From positions 1 through 45,152 of the forward strand of contig JBLHMB010000028.1 of the NCBI GenBank assembly GCA_047621665.1: a stretch of DNA of 45,152 nucleotides. Direction: 5' to 3'. Made by a program: the position numbers and the translations under genes. Origin of the DNA: Actimicrobium sp047621665. Its GTDB lineage: Bacteria > Pseudomonadota > Gammaproteobacteria > Burkholderiales > Burkholderiaceae_D. Below are positions 16,801 through 24,601 of the stretch, in pieces. The notes below the pieces were generated by a model, which saw only the letters and a list, made by a program, of their open reading frames with translations, was not told the origin of the DNA and ran no database searches. How positions within the stretch are numbered: position 1 is the stretch's first letter; the number at the start of each line of letters is the position of its first letter.

Positions 16801-17871
16801 TCAACTGTCGGCACGACCGGCCAGCAGACTTTTCATGCGCAGGTAAAAACCGATTTCATTGATCGTGGCCAGACCGCGGTCGCCGGCAAACTTGTTTTCG
16901 ACGAGCCGCATCTGCGCCTGCGCCTGCACCAACTGGCCACGTTTTGCCGCGACAAAACCTAGCACGGCCCAAGGATAAGCATCATAGCGACCATCCTGCC
17001 AGTTAGGCGTGACCCGATTCAGGTAGGCCCAGCCCTTGTCGAAGTACGACGACAATTCGGTCAAACCGAACGCCTGCGGAAAAACCTGACACGTCGTGTC
17101 CGCGTAAAACGCCGTCCCGGCCTTGGTATCGTCATCGCTGGGTTTGAAACCACTGCGGGTCGTATCGAACAGTGACGCACTGATGCGTGACGTGATGCCG
17201 GTAGCAAAGCTGTCGTAATAATTGGCATCGACGGCTTCCCCGCGCGAGCGCAGCAACGCCGCGTAATCTCGCAAACCGCGATAGACCTCGCAGTTATCCA
17301 TCAGATAACCGACCGAATTGGATTGGCTACGCGGGGCCTGAAAAACACTGGTCATGCCGTTCGATTTTACCGCCATGGCCAGGTTGCGATATGCCATCGT
17401 TTTCAACTTGGCCTTATTGGCGTCCCACCAAACCCAGTTCTGGCTGGCCTTCAGGTAACGCGCGACGATGGACAGCGTGGTAGCGGCATACGAGTCATCC
17501 GAATCGGCTAATACCAACTGGAATGTCCCGGTGGGCGTAGTCGTAAAGTTAATATCCTGGATCGATGAATTCGCTTCGAGCCGGCGTAAATACAGATCCA
17601 GGTAACTACGGATATACAGGTCTAGATCGGCGGCATTCAGATATTGAATGATCGGCAAAATACCGAGGTTGGTGAAATACCAGTTAATACGACCAGCCGG
17701 AGCAATCAGATAGCCACCGGTAAATGTACCGGTGGTGATACGCAACTTCCTGATCTCAGCAACCGCATCGAATGATCCCACTGTTTGCGCATAGCCCTGG
17801 TTACCAAGTCCGAATAATGGCGCACCAATAACAAGTGCAGCCGAGCGATGAATAAATTGACGACGTTTCAT
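16801..17871 (-). CDS. Exported protein of unknown function, Tat-type signal, helical-toroid look
   Basis: I do not recognise the family. The product has 356 residues from the ATG at 17871, which is preceded by GGGA at good spacing; an ATG 12 bases upstream is in frame. The N-terminus KRRQFIHRSAALVIGAPLFG fits a Tat (twin-arginine) signal. The rest is helical, with repeated aromatic helices (YLDLYLRRLEA, DSDDSYAATTLSIVARYLKAS, WAYLNRVTPNW, YPWAVLGFVAAKRGQL). It recalls the alpha/alpha toroid of glycoside hydrolases such as families 8 or 88, but I see no certain catalytic pair. It is flanked by a long gene-free stretch upstream and ends 65 bases before dnaX begins. A periplasmic sugar-active enzyme is a guess. 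Confidence 0.6.
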   Translation of the reverse strand: MKRRQFIHRSAALVIGAPLFGLGNQGYAQTVGSFDAVAEIRKLRITTGTFTGGYLIAPAGRINWYFTNLGILPIIQYLNAADLDLYIRSYLDLYLRRLEANSSIQDINFTTTPTGTFQLVLADSDDSYAATTLSIVARYLKASQNWVWWDANKAKLKTMAYRNLAMAVKSNGMTSVFQAPRSQSNSVGYLMDNCEVYRGLRDYAALLRSRGEAVDANYYDSFATGITSRISASLFDTTRSGFKPSDDDTKAGTAFYADTTCQVFPQAFGLTELSSYFDKGWAYLNRVTPNWQDGRYDAYPWAVLGFVAAKRGQLVQAQAQMRLVENKFAGDRGLATINEIGFYLRMKSLLAGRADS

Positions 17872-18446
17872 GAATAGTCCCATTAATTGACGATAAAAAT
17901 TCGGTGCGATTCAAGCGAATGCCTGATCTGGCACAAAGCGTGCGGACAAAGCGCTGCCATCAGGGAGTAACCTCCCTTTTAAAATCTGCTGGTCAGCATG
18001 AGTACTGGCGGCTTGTGCCCCGGGGCCTGAATGGGCATTTACCTGGGAAACTGCCTTTCAAAAAAAGGCAGGGCATGAAAGTGAGCATGGGTTTCGTATC
18101 GGGCAACAGAAGCCCGTGAAACTGAAAACACGAAAATCAAACAGGACCAATTAAACGACTTCGGCACCTGATTATTTTCTTGTTGTCGACCCGCCTTGCC
18201 CGGACAAAAATTAATCTACGGAAAAATTTTATGTTATTGATTTTTGTCATGCAACACGATGATTGATGAAATCGAGAAATATATTTAAAAAATAGCAGGA
18301 ACTTTCAGCACCAATTCAGGCGATATAAATTCTGTTATCAAACTTGGTTATCACACTCCCAATTAGGCGGAAACACAGTGATTCACCCCGGCAGAAATTG
18401 AGAGATTTATAATTTTTTTATAGAAATATTGGCAAATCATTCAGGC
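17872..18446. other. Long gene-free stretch with RNA-like structure
   Basis: No protein gene is supported; one 71-codon frame (17904-18119, +) has no ribosome site and no recognisable composition. The first part is structured: a stem at 17922-17964, a small terminator-like hairpin at 17962-17980, and a further hairpin near 18051-18072 (CTGCCTTT/AAAGGCAG). From about 18120 the DNA becomes strongly AT-rich. It may hold an untranslated leader for the Tat-signal gene, a small RNA or a silenced remnant. Confidence 0.45.
17922..17980 (+). ncRNA. Candidate small RNA or attenuator with two exclusive hairpins
   Basis: Hairpin one pairs CCTGAT (17922-17927) with ATCAGG (17959-17964) and GGCA (17930-17933) with TGCC (17955-17958). 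Inside it GCG pairs with CGC (17938-17940 with 17952-17954). Hairpin two pairs AGGGAG (17962-17967) with CTCCCT (17972-17977) over a TAAC loop, followed by TTT. They share bases 17962-17964, so both cannot form fully. No + strand gene follows, so a short RNA ending near 17980 is as likely as an attenuator. I match it to no known family. Confidence 0.3.
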
Positions 18447-18448
18447 GT

Positions 18449-18482
18449 AAAAAAAGGGAGTGCGAAGAACTCACTCCCTTTT
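18449..18482 (-). terminator. Intrinsic terminator of the RND efflux operon
   Basis: AAAAGGGAGTG (18452-18462) and CACTCCCTTTT (18472-18482) form an 11-bp perfect stem with a 9-base loop. Read on the - strand the stem ends in seven T (complement of 18449-18455). It lies 36 bases after the RND gene stop. Confidence 0.85.
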
Positions 18483-18518
18483 GATTGATGCTGGCCAGTC
18501 TGCCGGCCAACCGGCTGT

Positions 18519-21500
18519 TTAATGCCTGGAAGGTATGCTTGCTGAAACAGGCGCTTCCAGCACGGCAAGGTCAGTCTGCAGCGGACCTGCACCACTGAAG
18601 CGATCCAGTACCAGGTAGATGACTGGCGTGATGAAGAGCGTGATGACTTGCGAGACCAGCAGGCCACCGACGATCGCGACCCCGAGCGGTTGGCGCAGTT
18701 CGGCACCGGCACCGAGTCCGAACGCGATCGGCAAGGCACCCACCAGCGCGGCCAGCGTGGTCATCATGATCGGACGAAAACGCAGCAGGCAAGCCGAGCG
18801 GATCGCCTCGAAAGGCGTGGCACCCTGCACGCGCTGGGCGTCCAGCGCGAAGTCGATCATCATGATGGCGTTTTTCTTCACAATACCGATCAGCATCAGG
18901 ATGCCAATGGTGGCGATCAGTGTCAGTTCGAAGTTAAACAGCCGTAACGCCAGCAAGGCCCCGATTGCCGCCGACGGCAAGCCCGCCAGAATGGTGAGTG
19001 GATGAATATAGCTTTCGTACAGCACTCCCAGCAGGATGTAGATCACCACCACCGCGAGCAGCAACAGCATCACCTGACTGCTTTGCGACGATTGAAACAC
19101 TGCCGCATCGCCGGCATACGAAGTAATCACCGTCGGCGGCAATTGCAAACTGGCCTTAATCTGGTCAATTGCGGCACTGGCATCACCGAGCGGTACGTCT
19201 GGTGCCAGGTTGAACGAGACGGTAATGGCCTGCAACTGGCCCTGATGGTTCACCGAAATCGCCCCGGCCGTGCGCGTCACGGTTGCCAGACTCATCAGCG
19301 GGACCAGTACACCAGCCTTGCTGCGCACATAAATCTTGCTCAGGGCGGCTTCGTCCTGCAGACCCGACTCGCTATCCTGCAGGATGACCTGGTAGCTGTT
19401 GCTGGTAGTAAAAATTGTTGATACCTGGCGATCGCCAAACGCACTGTATAGCGCGGTACGGATATCAAGTAGTTGAACCCCGGCGGCACTGGCGCGATCA
19501 CGATTGATGTCGACCTTCGCCTTCAAGCCGCCGAGCTGCGAATCACTGGTGACATCGCGGAAGATCGGATTGGCCCGCATCCTGGCCTGGATCTGGTTGG
19601 ACCAGATGGTGAGTTCATCCGCCTTGACACTCTGCAGCACATACTGGTAGCGACTCTTGCTCGAGCGCCCGCCAAGACTCAGGTTTTGTACCGGCGACAG
19701 GTAGACCGATAGACCCGGCAGCGCGCCGAGCTTGCTGCGTAATTGCTCCAGTACGCGATCCATCGGATCGCGTGTACTGCGCGCCTTTAGCCCGATAAAT
19801 AGCGCACCGCTGCTGCCGCTGGTTACCCGGGATGTCACTGACAACACGTTGGTATCGTTCTGGATGATGTCGGCGGTGGCTTGCACCAGTTTCACCATCG
19901 CCGGATACGAAATATCCTGCGGTCCTTCGATCGAGGCGCGGATCTGACCGATATCCTCGGTCGGGAAAAATCCTTTCGGAATCTCGATAAACAGGAAGCC
20001 GGTGAGCAGAAAGGTCGACAGTGCACCGAGCAGCACCACCCGCGTGCGCGCCAGGCACCAGTCAAGACCGCGACTGTAAGTGTCGAGCACGGCATGAAAA
20101 CCTTTTTCGAATTGGCGGCTGATCCAGCTATCGTCTTCCGGTGGCGCGTGTTTCAGAAACCGGCTGCAGAGCATCGGTACTAACGTCAGTGAAATCAAGG
20201 CCGACACCATGATCGCCAGCGAGACGACTGCTGCGAACTCGCGAAAAATAAGCCCGATCACGCCCGGCATGAAAAAAATCGGAATGAACACCGCCACCAG
20301 CGAAATCGAGATCGACAGGATCGTGAAGCCGACTTCGCGTGAACCCTTGAGTGCAGCGGCCATCGGCGTCATCCCTTGCTCGACATACCGCACGATATTT
20401 TCAAGCATGACGATGGCGTCATCGACCACCAATCCGACTGCGATCGTAATCCCCAGCAAGGAAATATTGTCGAGGCTGTAGCCCAGCACGTACATCAGCG
20501 CACAACAACCGATGAGCGAGATCGGCAACGTCACGACCGGGATAGCCGTGGCGGAAAGACGTTTGAGGAACAGGAAGATCACCAGAATCACCAGCACCAC
20601 CGTCAGGATCAGCGTGTGCTGGACATCGACTATCGCATCCCGGATCGACTGTGACCGGTCATTCAATTCGTGAATTTTAATCGACGCCGGCATTTGTTCC
20701 TTGAACCGGGGCAAGGTTGCCTTGACCGCATCGACAACCGCCACCGTGTTCGCATTCGGCTGGCGCTGCACGGCCAGCACGATGGATGGCTCGCCATTGA
20801 CCCAGCTGCCGCTCTTGGCCGATTCGACGCTGTCCTCGACGACGGCAACATCCTTGAGCCGGGTGGTGTAGCCATCCCGCGTACTGATGATCAATTCGCC
20901 GAACCCGGCCGCATTCCGCAATTGGCGGTTCGCTTCCAGCGTCAGACTCTGGCGCGGTCCGTCGAGCACACCGACCGGGCCGTTCGTGTTGGCGGCATGA
21001 ATGAGCGTTGCCAGTTCGTCCAGCGTCAGGTTGCGTGCAGCCAATTCGTCGGGACGCACCTTGACGCGCACTGCGAAGCGACGCTGGCCATACACCGCAA
21101 CCTGAGCGACGCCGTCGATCGTCGATAACGTGGGCGAAATCAGGTTTTCTGCATAGTCGTTGAGGTCCGCCAGCGAAATCGATGGTGACGTCAGCGCCAC
21201 CAGCAATACTGCGGCATCGGCAGGATTGACCTTGCGATACGCCGGTAGTGAGGTCAACTCAACCGGTAAGCTGCGTTGCGCACGTAACAGCGCCGCTTGC
21301 ACATCGACTGCCGCGGCATCGATATCCCGATCTGAATTGAATTCAAGCACGATCGACGTATTTCCCAGTGTGTTGCTGGAACTGATCGTACTGATTCCCG
21401 AAATTGTCGAAAACTGCTTTTCCAGCGGTGTGGCGACCGAGGCCGCCATAATTTCCGGGCTGGCACCCGGCAAGGAGGCCGTCACGTTGATAACCGGCGT

Positions 21501-21623
21501 GTTGTAGGTAGGCAATGCCGCGATAGGAAGTTTCGAGTAAGCAAACATTCCGACAACCACAATGGCGATCGACAGCAATACCGCCATCACCGGACGACGA
21601 ATACACAGCTCGGAAATATTCAC
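18519..21623 (-). CDS. RND multidrug efflux permease (HAE-1 family, MdtB/MdtC-like)
   Basis: This proton-driven inner-membrane pump has 1034 residues, the family's full length. The N-terminus (ISELCIRRPVMAVLLSIAIVVVG) is the usual first membrane helix. Further marks are the porter segment ATPLEKQFSTISGI and the paired aspartates of helix 4 (GLVVDDAIVMLEN, Asp401-Asp402). A second half repeats the first, with ILMLIGIVKKNAIMMIDFA. It pairs with the membrane fusion protein encoded 62 bases upstream. No outer-membrane channel gene is in the operon, so it must borrow a TolC/OprM-type partner. The wording of its motifs is nearer MdtB/MdtC and other multidrug pumps than metal (CusA) pumps. It ends in a strong terminator. 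The substrates are unknown. Confidence 0.93.
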   Translation of the reverse strand: MNISELCIRRPVMAVLLSIAIVVVGMFAYSKLPIAALPTYNTPVINVTASLPGASPEIMAASVATPLEKQFSTISGISTISSSNTLGNTSIVLEFNSDRDIDAAAVDVQAALLRAQRSLPVELTSLPAYRKVNPADAAVLLVALTSPSISLADLNDYAENLISPTLSTIDGVAQVAVYGQRRFAVRVKVRPDELAARNLTLDELATLIHAANTNGPVGVLDGPRQSLTLEANRQLRNAAGFGELIISTRDGYTTRLKDVAVVEDSVESAKSGSWVNGEPSIVLAVQRQPNANTVAVVDAVKATLPRFKEQMPASIKIHELNDRSQSIRDAIVDVQHTLILTVVLVILVIFLFLKRLSATAIPVVTLPISLIGCCALMYVLGYSLDNISLLGITIAVGLVVDDAIVMLENIVRYVEQGMTPMAAALKGSREVGFTILSISISLVAVFIPIFFMPGVIGLIFREFAAVVSLAIMVSALISLTLVPMLCSRFLKHAPPEDDSWISRQFEKGFHAVLDTYSRGLDWCLARTRVVLLGALSTFLLTGFLFIEIPKGFFPTEDIGQIRASIEGPQDISYPAMVKLVQATADIIQNDTNVLSVTSRVTSGSSGALFIGLKARSTRDPMDRVLEQLRSKLGALPGLSVYLSPVQNLSLGGRSSKSRYQYVLQSVKADELTIWSNQIQARMRANPIFRDVTSDSQLGGLKAKVDINRDRASAAGVQLLDIRTALYSAFGDRQVSTIFTTSNSYQVILQDSESGLQDEAALSKIYVRSKAGVLVPLMSLATVTRTAGAISVNHQGQLQAITVSFNLAPDVPLGDASAAIDQIKASLQLPPTVITSYAGDAAVFQSSQSSQVMLLLLAVVVIYILLGVLYESYIHPLTILAGLPSAAIGALLALRLFNFELTLIATIGILMLIGIVKKNAIMMIDFALDAQRVQGATPFEAIRSACLLRFRPIMMTTLAALVGALPIAFGLGAGAELRQPLGVAIVGGLLVSQVITLFITPVIYLVLDRFSGAGPLQTDLAVLEAPVSASIPSRH

Positions 21624-21685
21624 GATATCAATTCAACAGTCATGCAGTGAGGGATGCGCACCAAGTGCGGGATGGTCATCGAAGA

Positions 21686-22840
21686 TCAAGGCGCGCGCGG
21701 CGCCGTCGTGTCAGCACTTGTGCCGCCGGCTGCAGGTTGCCTCTCTGTTACTGTCGCACCGGGACGCAGGTTTTCTGCACCTTCGACAACGACACGCGCA
21801 CCGGCGACAATGCCGGTGACAGCGGCTTTTCCGTCTTCGATTGCCACCACAACAACTTTTTGTATCGTTACCGTATTGTCGGGTTGAACCAGATAAATGA
21901 ACTTATCGACCGGACCGGTGACGACGGCCTGGGCCGGTACGACAATCGCATCAGCGAGCGTGCGCGATACCAGCCGGACAGAGACAAATGTCCCTGGCCA
22001 CATGCGGTGTTGCGGATTGCTAAAACGCGCTTTCATACGGATGGTGCCGGTTTGTCCGTCAGCGGCATTATCAATAAAGATCAGTTTGCCACTAACCTCG
22101 CCTGCACCGGCGAGCCCGGCCACGACCGGCGCATCGCCTTGCGGATAGGTAACGCGCAGGCTAGCCAGTTCACGCTCCGGCAGCGTGAAACTGACCGCAA
22201 TTGGATCGAGCTGGGTAATGGTCAGCATTGGCAAAGCAGTTGGCTGCGCAAGACTGCCCGGATGGACATTGATCAGACCGATTCGCCCGCCAATGCTGGC
22301 GCGAACCAGGCTGTAATCGAGGGCGACCTGGCTTGACTTGACGGCGGCCTGATCGGCAGCCAGCGTGCCGCGCAACGCATCGACCTTGCTGCGTGCCGTG
22401 TCAACCACGGCTTGCGCAATGAATTTTTTAGTCAGCAATTCCTGATTACGGTTCAGCGTCGCTTCGGCGTCCGCCAGGTCTGCACGATCACGTACGACCT
22501 GCGCCAGCGCTCTGTCAATACCGGATAGCTCGGTACGCTGATCCAGCGTCATCAGCAATTGTCCGGCGCTTACATCCTGGCCTTCCTGAACGTGTACTTC
22601 GCGGACGATATTTTGTACTTGCGGCCGGATATCCACGGTGTTGATCGCCGTCACGTAACCATTGGCGAACAGGTTGATTGGCATTGCCTGCTGAGCGGCA
22701 ATCGTGGTTCTCACAACCGCGATTTTTTCAGCTTTTGGTTTTTTTATCGCACGCGATTGCGCTGCATACCAAGCAAAGCCTGCGCCACTCACTCCAATAA
22801 CAGCAATGACGACAAGAATATTTTTCGATTTACGTTGCAT
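21686..22840 (-). CDS. RND efflux periplasmic adaptor (membrane fusion protein)
   Basis: This adaptor of 384 residues links the downstream RND pump to an outer-membrane channel. An N-terminal membrane anchor (KNILVVIAVIGVSGAGFAWY) precedes a lipoyl half-motif (VDIRPQVQNIVREVHVQEGQDVSAGQLL). A coiled-coil hairpin lies at about 100-165, the returning lipoyl half contains LDYSLVRASIGGRIG, and beta-barrel and membrane-proximal domains follow with VPAQAV. It is MdtA/AcrA-like. The ATG at 22840 is preferred; a TTG two codons upstream is in frame. It is the first gene of the operon; no TetR- or LysR-type regulator lies next to it, which is unusual for such pumps. Confidence 0.92.
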   Translation of the reverse strand: MQRKSKNILVVIAVIGVSGAGFAWYAAQSRAIKKPKAEKIAVVRTTIAAQQAMPINLFANGYVTAINTVDIRPQVQNIVREVHVQEGQDVSAGQLLMTLDQRTELSGIDRALAQVVRDRADLADAEATLNRNQELLTKKFIAQAVVDTARSKVDALRGTLAADQAAVKSSQVALDYSLVRASIGGRIGLINVHPGSLAQPTALPMLTITQLDPIAVSFTLPERELASLRVTYPQGDAPVVAGLAGAGEVSGKLIFIDNAADGQTGTIRMKARFSNPQHRMWPGTFVSVRLVSRTLADAIVVPAQAVVTGPVDKFIYLVQPDNTVTIQKVVVVAIEDGKAAVTGIVAGARVVVEGAENLRPGATVTERQPAAGGTSADTTAPRAP

Positions 22841-23376
22841 GGACAAATCACTAGTGAGATGAAGATATTTAGATCAAGAATTCAGTGCGACCCGCTACGG
22901 AATTAACACAGCGGTCAACATGCCTGTTGCGTTTGGTAGAAATTGAATCACGGGACCACTCGACATTATTACGTATTTTTTTGCCAGCTGCGGTGCATTC
23001 CACGGTGTAAAGAAAACCCGTGACTCGCCGGCTGACAGCGCGGTAAAAAGCATCACGAAACGGAGTGATTTAAAATGAAATGCGCGTAGCCGGCTTCACG
23101 TAGTACTTGCCAATTCGCGTGACGTAAAAAGCAGGAAAATCGAAAACTAAAATACCAATTTCTTCACCATGGAAAGTCATTCCAACTCCCATAGTTAGTT
23201 GAGTAACAAACTAACGACATCAATCAACGCTATTTCAATCAATGGTCCTGAACGATGAACAGCGAGTTGAATTAAGATTAAATTCTTAACAGACATCCAT
23301 TGATCGCAAAGCGATTTGGTTGCAAACGGACAGCGATCAAAATTCGGCAAACAACGAAAATATGGTTAGCCCGAAA
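22841..23376. other. Long gene-free stretch upstream of the efflux operon
   Basis: No gene is supported. It should hold the promoter of the efflux operon (reading left). A nested set of complementary segments lies at 23027-23094: GCCGGCT (23027-23033) with AGCCGGC (23088-23094), GCGC (23038-23041) with GCGC (23082-23085), and ATCAC (23052-23056) with GTGAT (23065-23069). This may be a structured RNA. The rest is AT-rich with no clear feature. Confidence 0.4.
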
Positions 23377-23428
23377 ACAAAAAAACGGCTTATCGGCCCG
23401 CACTAACTAAGTCGTGGCTGCCGATAAG
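23377..23428 (-). terminator. Intrinsic terminator of the H-NS gene
   Basis: GCCGATAAG (23420-23428) and CTTATCGGC (23389-23397) pair perfectly over 9 bp. On the - strand the stem is followed by a T-rich run (complement of 23377-23385). It stands 44 bases after the H-NS gene stop. Confidence 0.75.
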
Positions 23429-23471
23429 ACGCTTTTTTTGAATTACTGTAATGCCGCGAAAGCGACTGACT

Positions 23472-23762
23472 TTATTTGATAATAAATACATCCCGATCCT
23501 GGCCGGCGATCCAGCGTGGTGGCTTGCCACGGCCTGACCACGTTGCGCCGGAAACTGAATCACGGTATTTCGGCGCAACCGGTTCTTTTGCCTTACTGGC
23601 TTTCTTGGTACCGGTCAAACCAAGATCTGTCAGCGTAATACCGTAGTCCCGCATTTTTTCTTTGATATCAGCAATTGCATTAGCAATTTCGCTCTGGCGG
23701 GCATGGGCGGCTTGCTTTTGAAGATTTTCAATCTGAACGGTTAACTCTTTGTATGTTGACAT
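23472..23762 (-). CDS. H-NS family nucleoid-associated protein
   Basis: This is a 96-residue H-NS-type protein that binds AT-rich DNA and usually silences acquired or virulence genes. Residues 1-45 form the oligomerisation coiled coil (ELTVQIENLQKQAAHARQSEI). A Lys/Ala linker follows. The C-terminal DNA-binding core carries YRDSVSGATWSGRGKPPRWI, the hallmark loop of betaproteobacterial H-NS proteins. The start at 23762 has GGAAAT upstream; a longer reading to 23810 is unlikely. It is monocistronic with its own terminator and is flanked on both sides by long AT-rich gene-free DNA, fitting self-regulation by H-NS binding. The window's T3SS operon is a typical kind of H-NS target, which is inference only. 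Confidence 0.93.
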   Translation of the reverse strand: MSTYKELTVQIENLQKQAAHARQSEIANAIADIKEKMRDYGITLTDLGLTGTKKASKAKEPVAPKYRDSVSGATWSGRGKPPRWIAGQDRDVFIIK

Positions 23763-24376
23763 ATTTGATTTCCAGTGATTTAAAATAAGGTGATGCGGGT
23801 AATATGGCACTGCAGTGCAGCCAAAGTCGAAACTAACGGGGTGATTTCCTGTGGAAATTTTTAAAGACTATCCCTTCGAATTCAGAAATTTCAAGGAGTA
23901 TATCCTAATAATGATTAACTTATTTTACTCCCTCACCGCTTATTTTCTGCAACCCCTAAAATAATCAGCATTGTTATTTTTAATATTTTGGTAAAAAAAA
24001 CCACAACCTTTTTCCCTTTTCTCAATCTTAATAAGACCGGGCAGGCAAACAAAAAAAGCACCGGGTGGTCGTCGGAAGATTTTAATAACTGAAAAATTTC
24101 AACATCAATTGCACCGGCAAGCTATACGTGGACAAGACAAAAAATACCTATAACAACAGTATCCGGTAGTCATCAAGTTCATCCGAATATAAAAATCAGA
24201 CGACTTACTTATTACGTGCAGGATGTCGTCAATATCTATCCCCGGGGCGGTGATGCTCTCGTATCGAAAGTCAAGTCACAGTATGCCAACAACAGGAATA
24301 AGAAAAAATAGCCGGGTAAAACGAACCGGACTAATAATTTGCAGATCAGAAAAATAGAAGAATGGACACTACAGAC
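23763..24376. other. AT-rich gene-free stretch between H-NS gene and 4.5S RNA terminator
   Basis: I see no gene here. The DNA is clearly more AT-rich than its surroundings, with A and T runs (for example near 23920-24010), as expected for an H-NS-bound promoter region. It holds the promoter of the H-NS gene on the - strand. One 91-codon - strand frame reaching into the SRP RNA has no ribosome site and is rejected. Confidence 0.5.
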
Positions 24377-24424
24377 AAAAAAAGACCGGTTACCGGCCGC
24401 GAGGCCCGGAAAACCGGTCTTTTT
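24377..24424 (-). terminator. Terminator of the 4.5S RNA gene
   Basis: AAAGACCGGTT (24381-24391) pairs with AACCGGTCTTT (24412-24422), extended inward by CCGG/CCGG. T runs follow on both strands (seven on -, complement of 24377-24383). It lies 15 bases after the SRP RNA 3' end. Confidence 0.8.
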
Positions 24425-24438
24425 GCAGAATTCTAGAA

Positions 24439-24534
24439 GGCGAGCCTTGTCTACGGCACTCATGGATAATGACTGTGGCTGCTTCGTTCCCGACCTGACC
24501 AGGTTGGCCATGCCACAATGCGCAGGGGCCCGCC
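24439..24534 (-). ncRNA. ffs: Signal recognition particle 4.5S RNA
   Basis: This RNA binds Ffh and brings nascent membrane proteins to FtsY. On the - strand the core GGTCAGGTCGGGAACGAAGC carries the conserved GGAA tetraloop and the asymmetric-loop bases of bacterial 4.5S RNA. The ends pair: GGCGGGCC (24534-24527) with GGCTCGCC (24446-24439), including one G-T pair, which sets the length at about 96 nucleotides. A strong terminator follows. It stands alone between the AT-rich stretch and ubiD. Confidence 0.95.
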
Positions 24535-24601
24535 GCGAAGAAGTCTAACAGAAAGTTCTACCTTGGGCTGGTAAAAATGACTTTGATTGAAGCAAGAACC
24601 G

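Noticed and set aside
16088..16846. 252-codon open frame on the + strand
   Set aside because: It is antisense to dnaX and runs past its start, with no ribosome site or family signal.
17904..18119. 71-codon + strand open frame in the gene-free stretch
   Set aside because: It runs through predicted RNA hairpins, lacks a ribosome site and resembles no protein that I know.
24236..24511. 91-codon - strand open frame
   Set aside because: It overlaps the 4.5S RNA and its terminator; there is no ribosome site and no plausible protein composition.
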